Assembly: GCF_004634385.1 (NCBI RefSeq)
Contig: NZ_CP037895.1
Location: 1,649,245-1,713,244, forward strand
Length of the DNA stretch: 64,000 bases
Reading direction: 5' to 3'
Origin: Thermaerobacter sp. FW80
GTDB taxonomy: Bacteria > Bacillota > Sulfobacillia > Thermaerobacterales > Thermaerobacteraceae
Shown: in pieces, positions 9,097 through 18,169 of the stretch
Position numbering within the stretch: the stretch's first letter is position 1
How the letters are laid out: every line of letters begins with the position of its first letter
Program-made: the position numbers and the translations under genes
The notes under the pieces: model-generated
What the model saw: only the letters and a program-made list of their open reading frames with translations
The model's database searches: none
Told to the model about the DNA's origin: nothing

Positions 9097-10290
9097 ATGA
9101 AGTGGTTATGGGCACTGGGGCGTCGGCTGGCCGGGCTCGCCGAGGTCGTCCTCGTGTGGGCCGACGCGTTGGTTCCCAAAAGACGACAAATCCTGTTCTC
9201 CTCCGGCAATGGACGGATGTATGCGGACAATGCCCGGTATCTGTTCGAATACATGGCGCGCCATACGCGGGAACGGCTCGTGTGGTGGTTCCACGATCCG
9301 CGCCTCGTGGCATGGGCCCGTCAACGGGGAGTGCAGGCCGTGTTCGCACGGAGCCTGGCGGGGTTGTGGACGGCCCTGCGCAGCGGGGTCTGGGTGATGG
9401 ATCATGGCCCCATCCTCCCTGCGTGGCATCCTCGGCGGCGCGTCACGGTCCAGTTGTGGCACGGGGTCGGGCCCAAGCGGGAGCCCGCGCGAACGGCGCC
9501 CATCCGGGTCGTCCGCAAGCAGCGGGAGTTCTTCTCGAAATACGATCTTTTCACCACCACCTCGTACGAGGTGGCCCCGGAGTGGGGCACCCGGATCCCG
9601 CTGAAACCGGGCGCCCTGGTCCTCGACGGCTATCCACGGCACGACGCCATCCTGCGGGATGATCGCGAGCGGGCCCGGGAGCGGATCGCGCGCGTGTTGG
9701 GTCGGCCTGGATTGCCGGCGCGCATCCTGCTCTACGCCCCCACGTGGCGCGAACAAGGGGCAGAAGCCGAGCCAGACTGGACACGGTTGGAGGAATTGGT
9801 GGAGAAGTCGGACACGCTGGTCCTGCTGCGAACCCACCCCCTTTACTCGCGCTGGCAGCCGTCCCGGCTGGATCGCCGGTTCGTCCGATTCAATGGGGAC
9901 GTGGCACCCGATATCTACGAGTACCTTGCAGGGGTTGACGTGCTCGTGACCGACTACTCGAGCCTATGTGTGGACTTTCTCGTCCTGCGGCGACCGATCG
10001 TCTTTTGCGTGCCCGATCTTGAGGAATACGATCGCGTGCGGGGCATTCACTGGCGGTATCCCGACGATTTCCCGGGCGACGTGGCAGCATCCATGGACGA
10101 GCTCGTCCCGGTGTTGGAGCACGTACTCACCCGCGGCCGTCTCACCGAGGCAGGGGCGCGGCGACAGGCCGTGCTCTACGACCGGTATTTCGCTCTGCCG
10201 CCGGGCCGGGCATGTGAGCGCTTGACCGCCCGGATCGAGGAGTTGATGGACCGGCGATGGCCACGCCACGACCAGCGTTCAACGCAGTGA
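9097..10290 (+). CDS. CDP-glycerol glycerophosphotransferase (TagB/TagF) family protein
   Basis: 397 residues with the markers of the teichoic-acid transferase family: an N-terminal hydrophobic/amphipathic segment, FSSGNGRMYADNARY, the catalytic-type QLWHGVGPKR near residue 125, LLYAPTWREQ, and near the C-terminus VTDYSSLCVDFL with the conserved Asp-Tyr-Ser-Ser. Family members move glycerol-phosphate or ribitol-phosphate units from CDP-polyols to a lipid-linked primer on the inner face of the membrane. The next genes encode a nucleotidyltransferase and a glycerol-1-phosphate dehydrogenase, so the donor may be a CDP-polyol made here. It overlaps the next gene by 34 bases. Confidence 0.85.
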   Translation: MKWLWALGRRLAGLAEVVLVWADALVPKRRQILFSSGNGRMYADNARYLFEYMARHTRERLVWWFHDPRLVAWARQRGVQAVFARSLAGLWTALRSGVWVMDHGPILPAWHPRRRVTVQLWHGVGPKREPARTAPIRVVRKQREFFSKYDLFTTTSYEVAPEWGTRIPLKPGALVLDGYPRHDAILRDDRERARERIARVLGRPGLPARILLYAPTWREQGAEAEPDWTRLEELVEKSDTLVLLRTHPLYSRWQPSRLDRRFVRFNGDVAPDIYEYLAGVDVLVTDYSSLCVDFLVLRRPIVFCVPDLEEYDRVRGIHWRYPDDFPGDVAASMDELVPVLEHVLTRGRLTEAGARRQAVLYDRYFALPPGRACERLTARIEELMDRRWPRHDQRSTQ

Positions 10291-11063
10291 TCCTGGGCGC
10301 AGGGGTGGGAAGCCGCCTGGGCCCGCTGACCGCCGATCGACCCAAGGCCCTGTTGCCCCTGGCGGACGGCGGCGACACGTTCCTCGATCACTCCCTGCGT
10401 TGCCTGCAAGGGACGCCGGTGCGCCAGGTGCACGTGGTGGGCGGCCACGCCTTCGCCGCCCTCGAGGCTCATGTGGCGGCGCGCTGGGGGGACTGGCTGC
10501 GCAGGGGCGTCCTGGTGTTGCGGCGGTTTCCCGACTTCCGCACGGTGAACAACATCGGCACGCTGTACTTCGCGCGGGCGGCCTTCGTGGAGCCGTGCCT
10601 GCTGCTGAACTCGGACATCGTCTACCACCCGGCGATCCTGCGACGGGCCCTGGAGCACATGGCCCAGGAAGCGGACCAGTCCTTCATGGTGGTGGACGGC
10701 AGCGTGGATCTGGCCGAGGAGGAGATGAAGGTCGCCGTCGGCGAGGAGGGGTTCCTCCGTGCGGTGAGCAAGCGCCTCGCCCCTGCGGAGTCCGCGGGCG
10801 AATACATCGGGATCCTCTACCTGACGCCGGCCGATGCCGACGTGGTCCTGTCGGCGGCGGCGGACCTCCTGGCGGCCGGGCGCACCGACCTGTACTACGA
10901 GGACGTCATCCACAGCGTCCTGGATCGCATCCGATTGCGGCCCCTGTTCATCGACGGCCTGCCGTGGACGGAAGTCGATACGGTAGAGGACTACCAGCGG
11001 GCCCGGGCGCTGTACAGCGAGCTCAAGCGCGATGCGGCCGGGGGCAGCCATGCGCACCATTGA
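10257..11063 (+). CDS. Sugar/polyol-phosphate nucleotidyltransferase (LicC/IPCT-like)
   Basis: 268 residues with the Rossmann-like nucleotidyltransferase fold. The N-terminal signature is AVILGAGVGSRLGPLTADRP-K, then NNIGTLYFARAAF, LLNSDIVYHPAIL with the metal-binding Asp, and the C-terminal WTEVDTVEDYQRA. The NNIGTLY and EYIGILYL pattern is closer to phosphocholine or inositol-phosphate cytidylyltransferases than to hexose-phosphate enzymes. With a glycerol-1-phosphate dehydrogenase overlapping downstream and a CDP-alcohol transferase in the operon, a CTP-dependent enzyme acting on glycerol-1-phosphate is the best guess. This is inferred from context. ATG 10257 overlaps the TagB/F gene. Confidence 0.75.
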   Translation: MATPRPAFNAVILGAGVGSRLGPLTADRPKALLPLADGGDTFLDHSLRCLQGTPVRQVHVVGGHAFAALEAHVAARWGDWLRRGVLVLRRFPDFRTVNNIGTLYFARAAFVEPCLLLNSDIVYHPAILRRALEHMAQEADQSFMVVDGSVDLAEEEMKVAVGEEGFLRAVSKRLAPAESAGEYIGILYLTPADADVVLSAAADLLAAGRTDLYYEDVIHSVLDRIRLRPLFIDGLPWTEVDTVEDYQRARALYSELKRDAAGGSHAHH

Positions 11064-12114
11064 AGTGAGCCGGATCCTCAAGGTGGTCGAAACGACGGCC
11101 GACGCCGGCCGACAGATTGCCGAGGCCCTGGCGGTGCTCGCGGTCCGGCGCCCGGCCGTCTTTTGTGGGCCGGGTCGCACCCGCGAACTGGCGGAACAGA
11201 TCGTGGGCATGTTGGGCGCGGCGGCACCGCTGCTCGTGGTCCGCGAGGCCAGCGCGAGGGAGAGCGAGCGTCTCGAGGCCGAGGTGACCCGCCTGGAGAG
11301 CGACGCCATCGTCGCCGTCGGCGGGGGGAGCGTCCTGGACACGGGCAAGTTCGTGGCTGCTCGCCTGGGGATGGCGGTGGTGGCCGTCCCCACCCAGATT
11401 TCCCACGACGGCATCGTCTCCCCGGTCGCTGTGATCCGTGACGGGGACAACCGGAAGCGCAGCTTGGCCGCTACGATGCCGGCGGCCGTGATCGCCCCGC
11501 TGCACTGGATCCAGGACGCTCCCACGCCGATGCTGCTGGCGGGCATCGGCGACCTGCTCTCCAACTTCTCGGCCATCGAGGATTGGCGGCTGGCCCAGGA
11601 CCACCAGAGGGACCGGTTCGACGACTTCTCGGCCTTTCTGGCACGGCACGCGGCGCGTTCGGTGCTGCGCTCCTTGCTGCAGGGGGCGCCGGTGCGGTCG
11701 CGGGACTTCGTCCTGGAACTATTGGAGGGGCTGATGCTCAGCGGGCTGGCCATGGCCATCGCGGGCACTAGCCGTCCCTGCAGCGGCAGCGAGCACCTCA
11801 TCAGCCACGCCCTCGACTACCTCTACGGCGGTGTCGCGGCCCATGGCCTGCAGGTGGCGGCGGCGACCGTGCCCATGCTGTTGCTCCAGGGGCAGGACGG
11901 GCTGGCCCGCGACGTGTTCCGTGTCTACCGGGCACTGAACATGCCCACGAGCCTGCCGGACCTTGGTCTCACCCGCGACCAGATCGTGGAGGTCGTGCGC
12001 CAAGCCCCGCGAATGCGCCCGGGCCGATTCACGATCCTGGATGTGGCCACGCCCTCGCAGGTCGAACGCGTGCTCAAGGCCCCCGTCCCGTCCTGCTGGC
12101 CGGCCACTCCGTGA
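11050..12114 (+). CDS. sn-Glycerol-1-phosphate dehydrogenase family protein
   Basis: A 354-residue iron/zinc alcohol-dehydrogenase fold. The NAD(P) site is GGGSVLDTGK near residue 94. The family motifs follow: PTQISHDGIVSPVAV, GIGDLLSNFSAIEDWRLA with the metal Asp, SRPCSGSEHLISHALD with the first metal His, and AAHGLQVAA with the second. These match glycerol-1-phosphate dehydrogenases (EgsA/AraM family) rather than general Fe-alcohol dehydrogenases. The reaction would reduce dihydroxyacetone phosphate to sn-glycerol-1-phosphate, the archaeal-type stereoisomer. ATG 11050 is preferred; an ATG at 11032 is possible. It overlaps the nucleotidyltransferase gene, which suggests the product is activated next. 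Confidence 0.8.
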   Translation: MRTIEVSRILKVVETTADAGRQIAEALAVLAVRRPAVFCGPGRTRELAEQIVGMLGAAAPLLVVREASARESERLEAEVTRLESDAIVAVGGGSVLDTGKFVAARLGMAVVAVPTQISHDGIVSPVAVIRDGDNRKRSLAATMPAAVIAPLHWIQDAPTPMLLAGIGDLLSNFSAIEDWRLAQDHQRDRFDDFSAFLARHAARSVLRSLLQGAPVRSRDFVLELLEGLMLSGLAMAIAGTSRPCSGSEHLISHALDYLYGGVAAHGLQVAAATVPMLLLQGQDGLARDVFRVYRALNMPTSLPDLGLTRDQIVEVVRQAPRMRPGRFTILDVATPSQVERVLKAPVPSCWPATP

Positions 12115-12208
12115 CCGTCGCTGCCCCGGCGGCTGCGCCGGCGGCAGGGCGCCGGCGCCGGGCGGCACCAGGTGCGACGGGTCCCTGTTCGTGGAGGCAT
12201 CGACGGAC

Positions 12209-13792
12209 TTGGCTCGATACCGCCTGGCTCGCTCTGTCGCCTTGTTCGTGCTGCTCACCACGATCGGACGCCTGCTGGGCTTCGCTCGCGAGATGGTCTT
12301 GGCGGCGGTCTTCGGTGCGAGCGAAGTGACCGACGCCTACACCATCAGCTTCTCCATCCCGGGCGTCCTCTTCGCTGCCGTGGGCACCGCCATCACCACG
12401 GTGATGGTGCCCATGCTGGCGGCCCACCGGGCGAGGGGGGACGATGTCGCATTCCGACGGCTCGCGTGGACCCTCTTCCACGCCCTGCTCCTGGTTCTGG
12501 TGATCCTCCTGACACTGGCCCTCGCCGGTTCGGGCTGGCTGGTGCGGCTGTTCGCACCCGGGTTCACCGGGGACCAGTTTGAGTTGACCCGTCGCCTGAC
12601 CATGATCATGTTGCCCGGCATCGTCTTCATGGGGCTCACCGGGTGGATGGAGGGCGTCCTCAACTCCAGCAAGAGCTTTACGGCCCCGGCGGCGGTCTCG
12701 ATCCCGATGAACCTGGTCTTGATCGCGGTCACCTGGTTCCTGGGGACGCGCTACGGCATCGAGGCCGTAGCGTGGGGTACGCTGGCCGGCTTCGCCTCCC
12801 AGGTGGTCCTGCAGTGGACCGCGCTGCGCAAGATAGGACTCCCCTACGTGCCGGTGCTGGACTGGGGCGATCCCGATCTGCGGGCCGCCGCCCGCCGCAC
12901 CACCCCGGTGCTGCTGGCAACGGTGACCCGTCAGGCGAGCCAGGTGGTGAACCGTGCGCTGGCTTCCGGCCTGCCCGCGGGAAGCGCCGCATCCCTGTCC
13001 TTCGCGTACCGCGTGTACCTGCTGCCCCTGGGCTTGCTGGCGATCCCGCTGGTGACCGTGCTGTATCCCGACATGGCGGAGCAGGCGGCCGGCAACCGGA
13101 TGCAGGCCTTGTCCGCCACCATCAACCGGGCCCTACGCCTTTTGACCTTCATCATGGCACCCCTGACGGCGGGGGCGGTGCTGCTACGGGTGGAGATCAC
13201 CGCGCTGATCTACGAACGGGGCGCCTTCGACCGGATGGACACGCTGCTCACGGCCACCGCTCTGCTGTACTACAGTCTCGGCATGATTCCCTTCGCATGG
13301 CGCGAGCTCCTGAGCCGGGCCATGTACAGCCTCGGCGACACGCGGACCCCTGCCACCAACGGCATGATGTCCATGGGCCTCAGCATCGTGCTGTCCCTGC
13401 TGTTGGTCCGGTTCATGGGCCACGGGGGCATCGCGCTGGCCACCGCCCTGGCCACATGGTGGGCCGCATTGAGCCTGATGTTCCGTCTGCGGCGGCGGTA
13501 TGCGCAGTTGCGCTTCTACCCTCTGGCGGTGGGCTCGCTGCAGGCCGCGGTGGCGACGGCCGCGATGTCGGTCGCCGTCTGGGCCTTGCGCGGGCCTCTG
13601 CTGGGGCGGCTGGGACAGCATGCCGGGTTCGTGCCGCTGACGGCAAGCACCCTGGTCCTGGTCGGGGTGGGTGCCGTCGTCTACCTGCTGGCCTTGCTCG
13701 CGCTCGGCGTCGAAGAGCGCCGACTCCTGACTGACCTGCTGGGTCGGGCGCTGGCTCGCCCCCAAAAGGAGCGACGAGTGGGAAATGGCTGA
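12209..13792 (+). CDS. MurJ/MviN-type lipid flippase (copy 1)
   Basis: About 527 residues with 14 predicted membrane segments. The N-terminus has the family pattern LLGFAREMVLAAVFGASEVTDAY and the middle has QVVNRALASGLPAGSAASL. It belongs to the MOP superfamily that flips lipid-linked cell-wall precursors. TTG 12209 is chosen because GGAGG lies at 12192-12196 and because the upstream frame is Pro/Ala-rich shadow; GTG 12191 is an alternative. It sits between the glycerol-1-phosphate dehydrogenase and the CDP-alcohol transferase and overlaps the latter by eight bases. It may therefore export that pathway's lipid rather than lipid II. Two further copies lie in the window. Confidence 0.85.
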   Translation: MARYRLARSVALFVLLTTIGRLLGFAREMVLAAVFGASEVTDAYTISFSIPGVLFAAVGTAITTVMVPMLAAHRARGDDVAFRRLAWTLFHALLLVLVILLTLALAGSGWLVRLFAPGFTGDQFELTRRLTMIMLPGIVFMGLTGWMEGVLNSSKSFTAPAAVSIPMNLVLIAVTWFLGTRYGIEAVAWGTLAGFASQVVLQWTALRKIGLPYVPVLDWGDPDLRAAARRTTPVLLATVTRQASQVVNRALASGLPAGSAASLSFAYRVYLLPLGLLAIPLVTVLYPDMAEQAAGNRMQALSATINRALRLLTFIMAPLTAGAVLLRVEITALIYERGAFDRMDTLLTATALLYYSLGMIPFAWRELLSRAMYSLGDTRTPATNGMMSMGLSIVLSLLLVRFMGHGGIALATALATWWAALSLMFRLRRRYAQLRFYPLAVGSLQAAVATAAMSVAVWALRGPLLGRLGQHAGFVPLTASTLVLVGVGAVVYLLALLALGVEERRLLTDLLGRALARPQKERRVGNG

Positions 13793-14537
13793 TCAAGACG
13801 TCCAGGCATCATCCAGAGGCGTCCGGGGCATGCTCAAGCCCATGGATGCCTGGTGGACGGTGCTGGTGATCGATCCCATCGCCGTCCGCCTGACCGTTTG
13901 GATCGCACGCTACACGCGGTTGACCCCCAATGCCGTGACCGCCATCGCCAACCTCATCGGCTTCCTGGCAGGGCTGGCCTTCCTCACCGGTTCCCTGGCG
14001 GCAGGGGCTGTATTGTACCAGGTGGCCTTCCTGTTCGACTGCGTGGACGGCAAACTGGCCCGTTACAAGGGGATGAGCTCGCCGGTGGGGGCGTTCCTGG
14101 ACTGGATCCTGGACCGGTCCATGGACGTCTACGCCGCGGTGACCCTGGCCGTGGGCAGCTGGCGGCAGGCGGGCGACGACCGCCTGCTCATCGCCGGGCT
14201 CATCTGGCTTGGTCTCTTTTGCATTCGGTACCTGATGGTGCAGCGGCGGCACGTGCTGCTGGGCTTCGGCCGGGAGCCGGAGGAATCGGTCCGGCAGTCG
14301 GTGGCCCGTGGGGGTCTGGGGCGCCGCTGGCTGGAGTTTTGCCGGCGCCACCGGCTCTACCCCGTGCCGAGCAACATCGAGATCTTCCTGGTGACCTTCA
14401 CCGTGTTTCCCCTGTTGAACCGGCCTTTGTGGGGCTTTGCGCTGGGCGCGGCCGCCTTTGCCTTCCTCTCGGTGACGGGGCTCCGCACGGTCCTGAAGGA
14501 GCTGGGGCGGGTGGCGCGGCAGGAGGCCGCCCACTAG
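13785..14537 (+). CDS. CDP-alcohol phosphatidyltransferase family protein
   Basis: 250 residues with about six hydrophobic segments and the complete family signature D-x2-DG-x2-AR-x8-G-x3-D-x3-D: DCVDGKLAR near residue 85 and GAFLDWILD after it. The enzyme swaps CMP of a CDP-alcohol for an acceptor hydroxyl in the membrane. In this operon the CDP-alcohol could be CDP-glycerol made from glycerol-1-phosphate, or CDP-diacylglycerol with a polyol-phosphate acceptor. The start ATG 13785 overlaps the stop of the MurJ gene in ATGGCTGA, so the two are translationally coupled. Confidence 0.88.
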   Translation: MADQDVQASSRGVRGMLKPMDAWWTVLVIDPIAVRLTVWIARYTRLTPNAVTAIANLIGFLAGLAFLTGSLAAGAVLYQVAFLFDCVDGKLARYKGMSSPVGAFLDWILDRSMDVYAAVTLAVGSWRQAGDDRLLIAGLIWLGLFCIRYLMVQRRHVLLGFGREPEESVRQSVARGGLGRRWLEFCRRHRLYPVPSNIEIFLVTFTVFPLLNRPLWGFALGAAAFAFLSVTGLRTVLKELGRVARQEAAH

Positions 14538-14704
14538 GGCGGTGAACTGCCCACAGTACCAACCGGCGCCATGGGCGAGAACAGGACCGGACACCTCCCA
14601 GGGGGTAGCCGAGAGCACGGCGCAGGCAAAGCCACGGCTCGTCGTGCAGGTGCGGTTCGGTTGGGGCGTGATGGCGCATCGTACCAGCGCAGGGAGGCGA
14701 AGGC

Positions 14705-15859
14705 ATGAACCTGTACGACGTGGTCGTGGTGGGGGCCGGGCTGGCGGGGCTGCAGTGCGCCCGCCTGCTGGCGGGTCAAGGCGTGAAGGTCCTGCTGGTC
14801 GACCGCAAGCCACAGGTGGACCGGTTCGTCCACACCACAGGCATTTTCGTGCGGAAGACGCTGGAGAGCTTCGACCTGCCCGCCGATTGCCTCGGGCCGG
14901 TGGTACGGGACGTGGTGCTGTATTCCCCGGCGGGGCGTGCCCTTCACCTGTCGAGCCTCCACGACGAGTTCCGCGTGGGCCGGTTGCGGCGCCTGTACGG
15001 CCGGTGGCTCGACGAGGCGGTGGGGGCCGGCGCCCACTGGGCGGGCGGCACCCGGTTTCTGGGCTCCGAACCGGGTCGAAGCGGCGGGGTGTGCCGGGTC
15101 GACCTCGAGACGGGAGGGCGCCGCTGGGCCGTGCAGGCCCGTTTTCTCATCGGCGCCGACGGCTGCCAGTCGGCGGTAGCCCGGGACCTGGGACTTGACG
15201 TGAACCGGGAGTGGATCGTGGGCGCGGAGGAAGTCTACCGGGGTGTGCCACTGGACGGCCCGCCCGCCTTCCACTGCTACCTGGACCCGCGGCTGGCGCC
15301 GGGGTATCTGGCCTGGGTGGTCCACGACGGGGAGGAGGTCCACGTGGGCACGGGGGGCTATCCCGACCGCTTTCACGTCACCACCGCCCTGGCGGCCTTC
15401 AAAGAACGCGTGGCTCCCCGTTTGGGCCTCCAGCGGGGCCGGCTGGTGGAGCGGCGCGGCGGCCGCATCCCCGTGGGTGGTGTTCTGCGGCGCATCGCCT
15501 GCCCGCGGGGGCTTTTAGTGGGCGATGCCGCCGGTGCCGTGTCGCCCCTGACGGCCGGCGGTCTCGATCCGTGCCTGCGGCTGTCCGACCTGGCGTCCCA
15601 CGTGGTGGCGGCCTACCTGGACCGGGGCGACCCCCGCATCCTCGAGCTGTACCACGGTGGCGCCTTCCAGCCTCGCTTCCTCTCCCGGCGCTGGATGCGG
15701 CGCGCCCTGGCGGCCTTCCGGCATCCCCTGTGGTATGAACTGGCCTGCGCGGCCTTCCGTGGCACGCCTTTGCGCCGGCTGGCCTGGCAGGTGTTTTTCG
15801 GCCGCGGTTCGTTCCCCGATGTGGAGCCGCTGAAGGCGGCGCTGGGGGTGGGGGTGTGA
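14705..15859 (+). CDS. Geranylgeranyl-reductase-family FAD oxidoreductase
   Basis: 384 residues. The N-terminal dinucleotide fold is VVVGAGLAGLQCARLLA with an acidic/basic end at LVDRKPQ; a second FAD motif is LIGADGCQSAVAR near residue 155, and LLVGDAAGAVSPLTAGGL near 275 is the third. This is the layout of the p-hydroxybenzoate-hydroxylase/geranylgeranyl-reductase family. Members saturate isoprenoid chains of lipids or quinones. Behind the glycerol-1-phosphate genes it may reduce a polyprenyl lipid of the same pathway. The substrate is unproven. A gap of 167 bases separates it from the upstream gene, and the frame contains one reverse GGACGAACCGG word at 14821-14831. Confidence 0.8.
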   Translation: MNLYDVVVVGAGLAGLQCARLLAGQGVKVLLVDRKPQVDRFVHTTGIFVRKTLESFDLPADCLGPVVRDVVLYSPAGRALHLSSLHDEFRVGRLRRLYGRWLDEAVGAGAHWAGGTRFLGSEPGRSGGVCRVDLETGGRRWAVQARFLIGADGCQSAVARDLGLDVNREWIVGAEEVYRGVPLDGPPAFHCYLDPRLAPGYLAWVVHDGEEVHVGTGGYPDRFHVTTALAAFKERVAPRLGLQRGRLVERRGGRIPVGGVLRRIACPRGLLVGDAAGAVSPLTAGGLDPCLRLSDLASHVVAAYLDRGDPRILELYHGGAFQPRFLSRRWMRRALAAFRHPLWYELACAAFRGTPLRRLAWQVFFGRGSFPDVEPLKAALGVGV

Positions 15860-15922
15860 GGCTTGGCGAGGGCGATGGATGGGAGGCTTCCGCTTCGGAG
15901 CGCGGTGCAGGAGGCGAGGGTG

Positions 15923-16225
15923 GTGGGGAAGAGCCGGCAAGCGATTGTCGCCGTCTCCGCCTACATTACGAATGACAAGGGAGAGGTTTTGCTGGTAAAG
16001 AGTCATGCCCGTTCAGGCACCTGGGAGTTGCCGGGCGGGCAGGTGGAGGCGGGGGAGGCGCTCGACGAGGCGATCCAACGCGAGGTGCTGGAAGAGACTG
16101 GTGTTGCCATCCGCCTCATCGGATTGAAATCCCGGGTGCTCGATGCGATGAAGGGTGCAACGGTCGTTCCGTACGAAACATGGGCGATGGAGCCGAGCCG
16201 CCGCGTCGCACGGCTGGAGCGGTAG
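15923..16225 (+). CDS. NUDIX hydrolase domain protein, C-terminally short
   Basis: The Nudix box is complete: GGQVEAGEALDEA, then IQREVLEETGV, which matches G-x5-E-x7-REVxEExGV. Such enzymes hydrolyse nucleoside diphosphates linked to other groups. GTG 15923 is chosen because AGGAGG lies at 15909-15914; TTG 15863 would add 20 residues. The product ends after about 100 residues, where most relatives continue with two more strands and a helix. The tail after VVPYETW looks out of frame (SRRVARLER), so the 3' end may be broken. Confidence 0.7.
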   Translation: MGKSRQAIVAVSAYITNDKGEVLLVKSHARSGTWELPGGQVEAGEALDEAIQREVLEETGVAIRLIGLKSRVLDAMKGATVVPYETWAMEPSRRVARLER

Positions 16226-16261
16226 CCGGAGCCCGGCTGAGCCCCCTGGGGAGGTGCCACC

Positions 16262-17956
16262 ATGTCCGCCGTCCGCACCATTCGCGCGCCACGCGGGTCC
16301 ACCCTCACCTGCCGGGGGTGGCAGCAGGAAGCGGCCATGCGCATGCTGATGAACAACCTGGACCCGGAGGTGGCGGAGAATCCCGACCAGCTCATCGTCT
16401 ACGGAGGAACCGGCAAGGCCGCCCGCAACTGGGAGGCCTTCGAGCGCATCGTCGAGACCCTCAAGGTCCTGCGCAACGACGAGACCCTGCTGGTCCAGTC
16501 GGGCAAGCCGGTGGCCGTCTTCGAGACCCACGAGCGGGCGCCGCGGGTGCTCATCGCCAACTCGCTGCTGGTGCCCAAGTGGGCGACCTGGGAGCACTTC
16601 TGGGAGCTGGAGGGCAAGGGGCTCATCATGTTCGGCCAGATGACCGCAGGCTCCTGGATCTACATCGGCTCCCAGGGCATCATCCAGGGCACGTACGAGA
16701 CCCTGGCCGCCGTGGCCCGGCAGCACTTCGGCGGGTCGCTGGAGGGCCGGGTCGTCCTGACCGGTGGCCTCGGCGGCATGGGCGGCGCCCAGCCCCTGGC
16801 CATCACGATGAACGGCGGCGTGGGGCTGATCATCGAGGTCGACGAGCGGCACATCCGCCGCCGGGTCGACATGGGTTACTGCGACCGTTGGACGGCGGAC
16901 CTGGACGAGGCCCTGCGCTGGGTCGAAGAGGCGCGCCAGAAGAGGGAGCCCTTGTCCGTGGCCCTCCTGGGTAACTGCGCCGAGGTGGAGCCGGAGCTGG
17001 TCCGCCGCGGGTGGATCCCCGACGTGGTGACCGACCAGACCTCCGCCCACGATCCGCTGGGAGGCTATGTGCCGGCGGGGCTGACCGTGGCCGAGGCGGA
17101 GCGGCTGCGTTCGTCCGACCCGGAGGAGTACGTGCGGCGGTCCATGGCCAGCATGGCGGCCCATTGCGAGGCGATGGTGGCGTTCCAGAAGGCGGGGGCC
17201 GTGGTCTTCGACTACGGCAACAACCTGCGGGGCCAGGCGAAGGCGGCCGGGTTCGACGAGGCCTTCAGCTATCCCGGGTTCGTCCCGGCGTACATCCGGC
17301 CCCTGTTCGAGGAGGGCAAGGGACCCTTCCGCTGGGTCGCCCTCTCGGGGGACCCCGAGGACATCTACAAGACCGACCGGGTGATCCTGGAGGAGTTCGG
17401 GCGCGAGAACGAGGGCCTGGCGCGGTGGCTGCGGCTGGCGGGGGAGAAGATCCCCTTCCAGGGGCTGCCGGCGCGGATCTGCTGGCTGGGCTACGGCGAA
17501 CGGGACCGGGCGGGGCTGCTGTTCAACCACATGGTGAAGAAGGGCGAGCTCAAGGCGCCCATCGTGATCGGCCGCGACCACCTGGACGCGGGGTCGGTCG
17601 CCTCGCCCTACCGCGAGACGGAGGGGATGAGGGACGGCTCCGACGCCATCGCCGACTGGCCCATCCTCAACGCGCTCATCAACACGGCGGCGGGGGCCTC
17701 CTGGGTGTCGGTGCATCACGGCGGCGGCGTGGGCATCGGCTACTCGATCCACGCCGGGCAGGTGGTGGTGGCCGACGGCAGCGACGAGGCCGAGTGGCGG
17801 CTTGCCCACGTGCTGCGGACGGACCCGGGGATGGGCGTGGTGCGGCACGCCGACGCGGGCTACGAGCGGGCCCAGCAGGTGGCCCGGGAACGGGGCATCA
17901 AGATGCCGTCCCTGGGGATCGGCATGGACGCCGGGAATGGGCGCCAGGGCGGCTGA
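16262..17956 (+). CDS. hutU: Urocanate hydratase (urocanase)
   Basis: 564 residues, the normal family length, and similar to known urocanases throughout: [14 protein letters not shown]-type start ([14 protein letters not shown]), [27 protein letters not shown] for NAD binding, [11 protein letters not shown], and [16 protein letters not shown] near the C-terminus. It converts urocanate to 4-imidazolone-5-propionate with tightly bound NAD+. GGGGAGG lies seven bases before ATG 16262. It is the first of three histidine-degradation genes here. Histidine ammonia-lyase (hutH), which makes urocanate, is not in the window. Confidence 0.97.
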   Translation: MSAVRTIRAPRGSTLTCRGWQQEAAMRMLMNNLDPEVAENPDQLIVYGGTGKAARNWEAFERIVETLKVLRNDETLLVQSGKPVAVFETHERAPRVLIANSLLVPKWATWEHFWELEGKGLIMFGQMTAGSWIYIGSQGIIQGTYETLAAVARQHFGGSLEGRVVLTGGLGGMGGAQPLAITMNGGVGLIIEVDERHIRRRVDMGYCDRWTADLDEALRWVEEARQKREPLSVALLGNCAEVEPELVRRGWIPDVVTDQTSAHDPLGGYVPAGLTVAEAERLRSSDPEEYVRRSMASMAAHCEAMVAFQKAGAVVFDYGNNLRGQAKAAGFDEAFSYPGFVPAYIRPLFEEGKGPFRWVALSGDPEDIYKTDRVILEEFGRENEGLARWLRLAGEKIPFQGLPARICWLGYGERDRAGLLFNHMVKKGELKAPIVIGRDHLDAGSVASPYRETEGMRDGSDAIADWPILNALINTAAGASWVSVHHGGGVGIGYSIHAGQVVVADGSDEAEWRLAHVLRTDPGMGVVRHADAGYERAQQVARERGIKMPSLGIGMDAGNGRQGG

Positions 17957-18169
17957 CGGGGGCGGGGCGGAGAACGGGGCGCGACCGGAAACGGGACGCG
18001 GCCTTCAAAGGCGTGGTATATGACGGTCGACGAAGTACGGGGGGCCGGGCGCCACCGGAAACGGGAGGCGGCCGGAGACGGGGCGTGGCCGGGCCCCCGA
18101 CGCCAACGAGAGCCAAAGCCAACGCCAGTGCGCGGGGAAACGCCGGTGAGCGATGGAGGGACGTCGACC

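Noticed and set aside
11050-14537. Phosphonolipid cluster (Fe-alcohol dehydrogenase, cytidylyltransferase, CDP-alcohol transferase)
   Set aside because: The dehydrogenase has the glycerol-1-phosphate-family motifs SHDGIVSP and SRPCSGSEH, and no phosphoenolpyruvate mutase is nearby.
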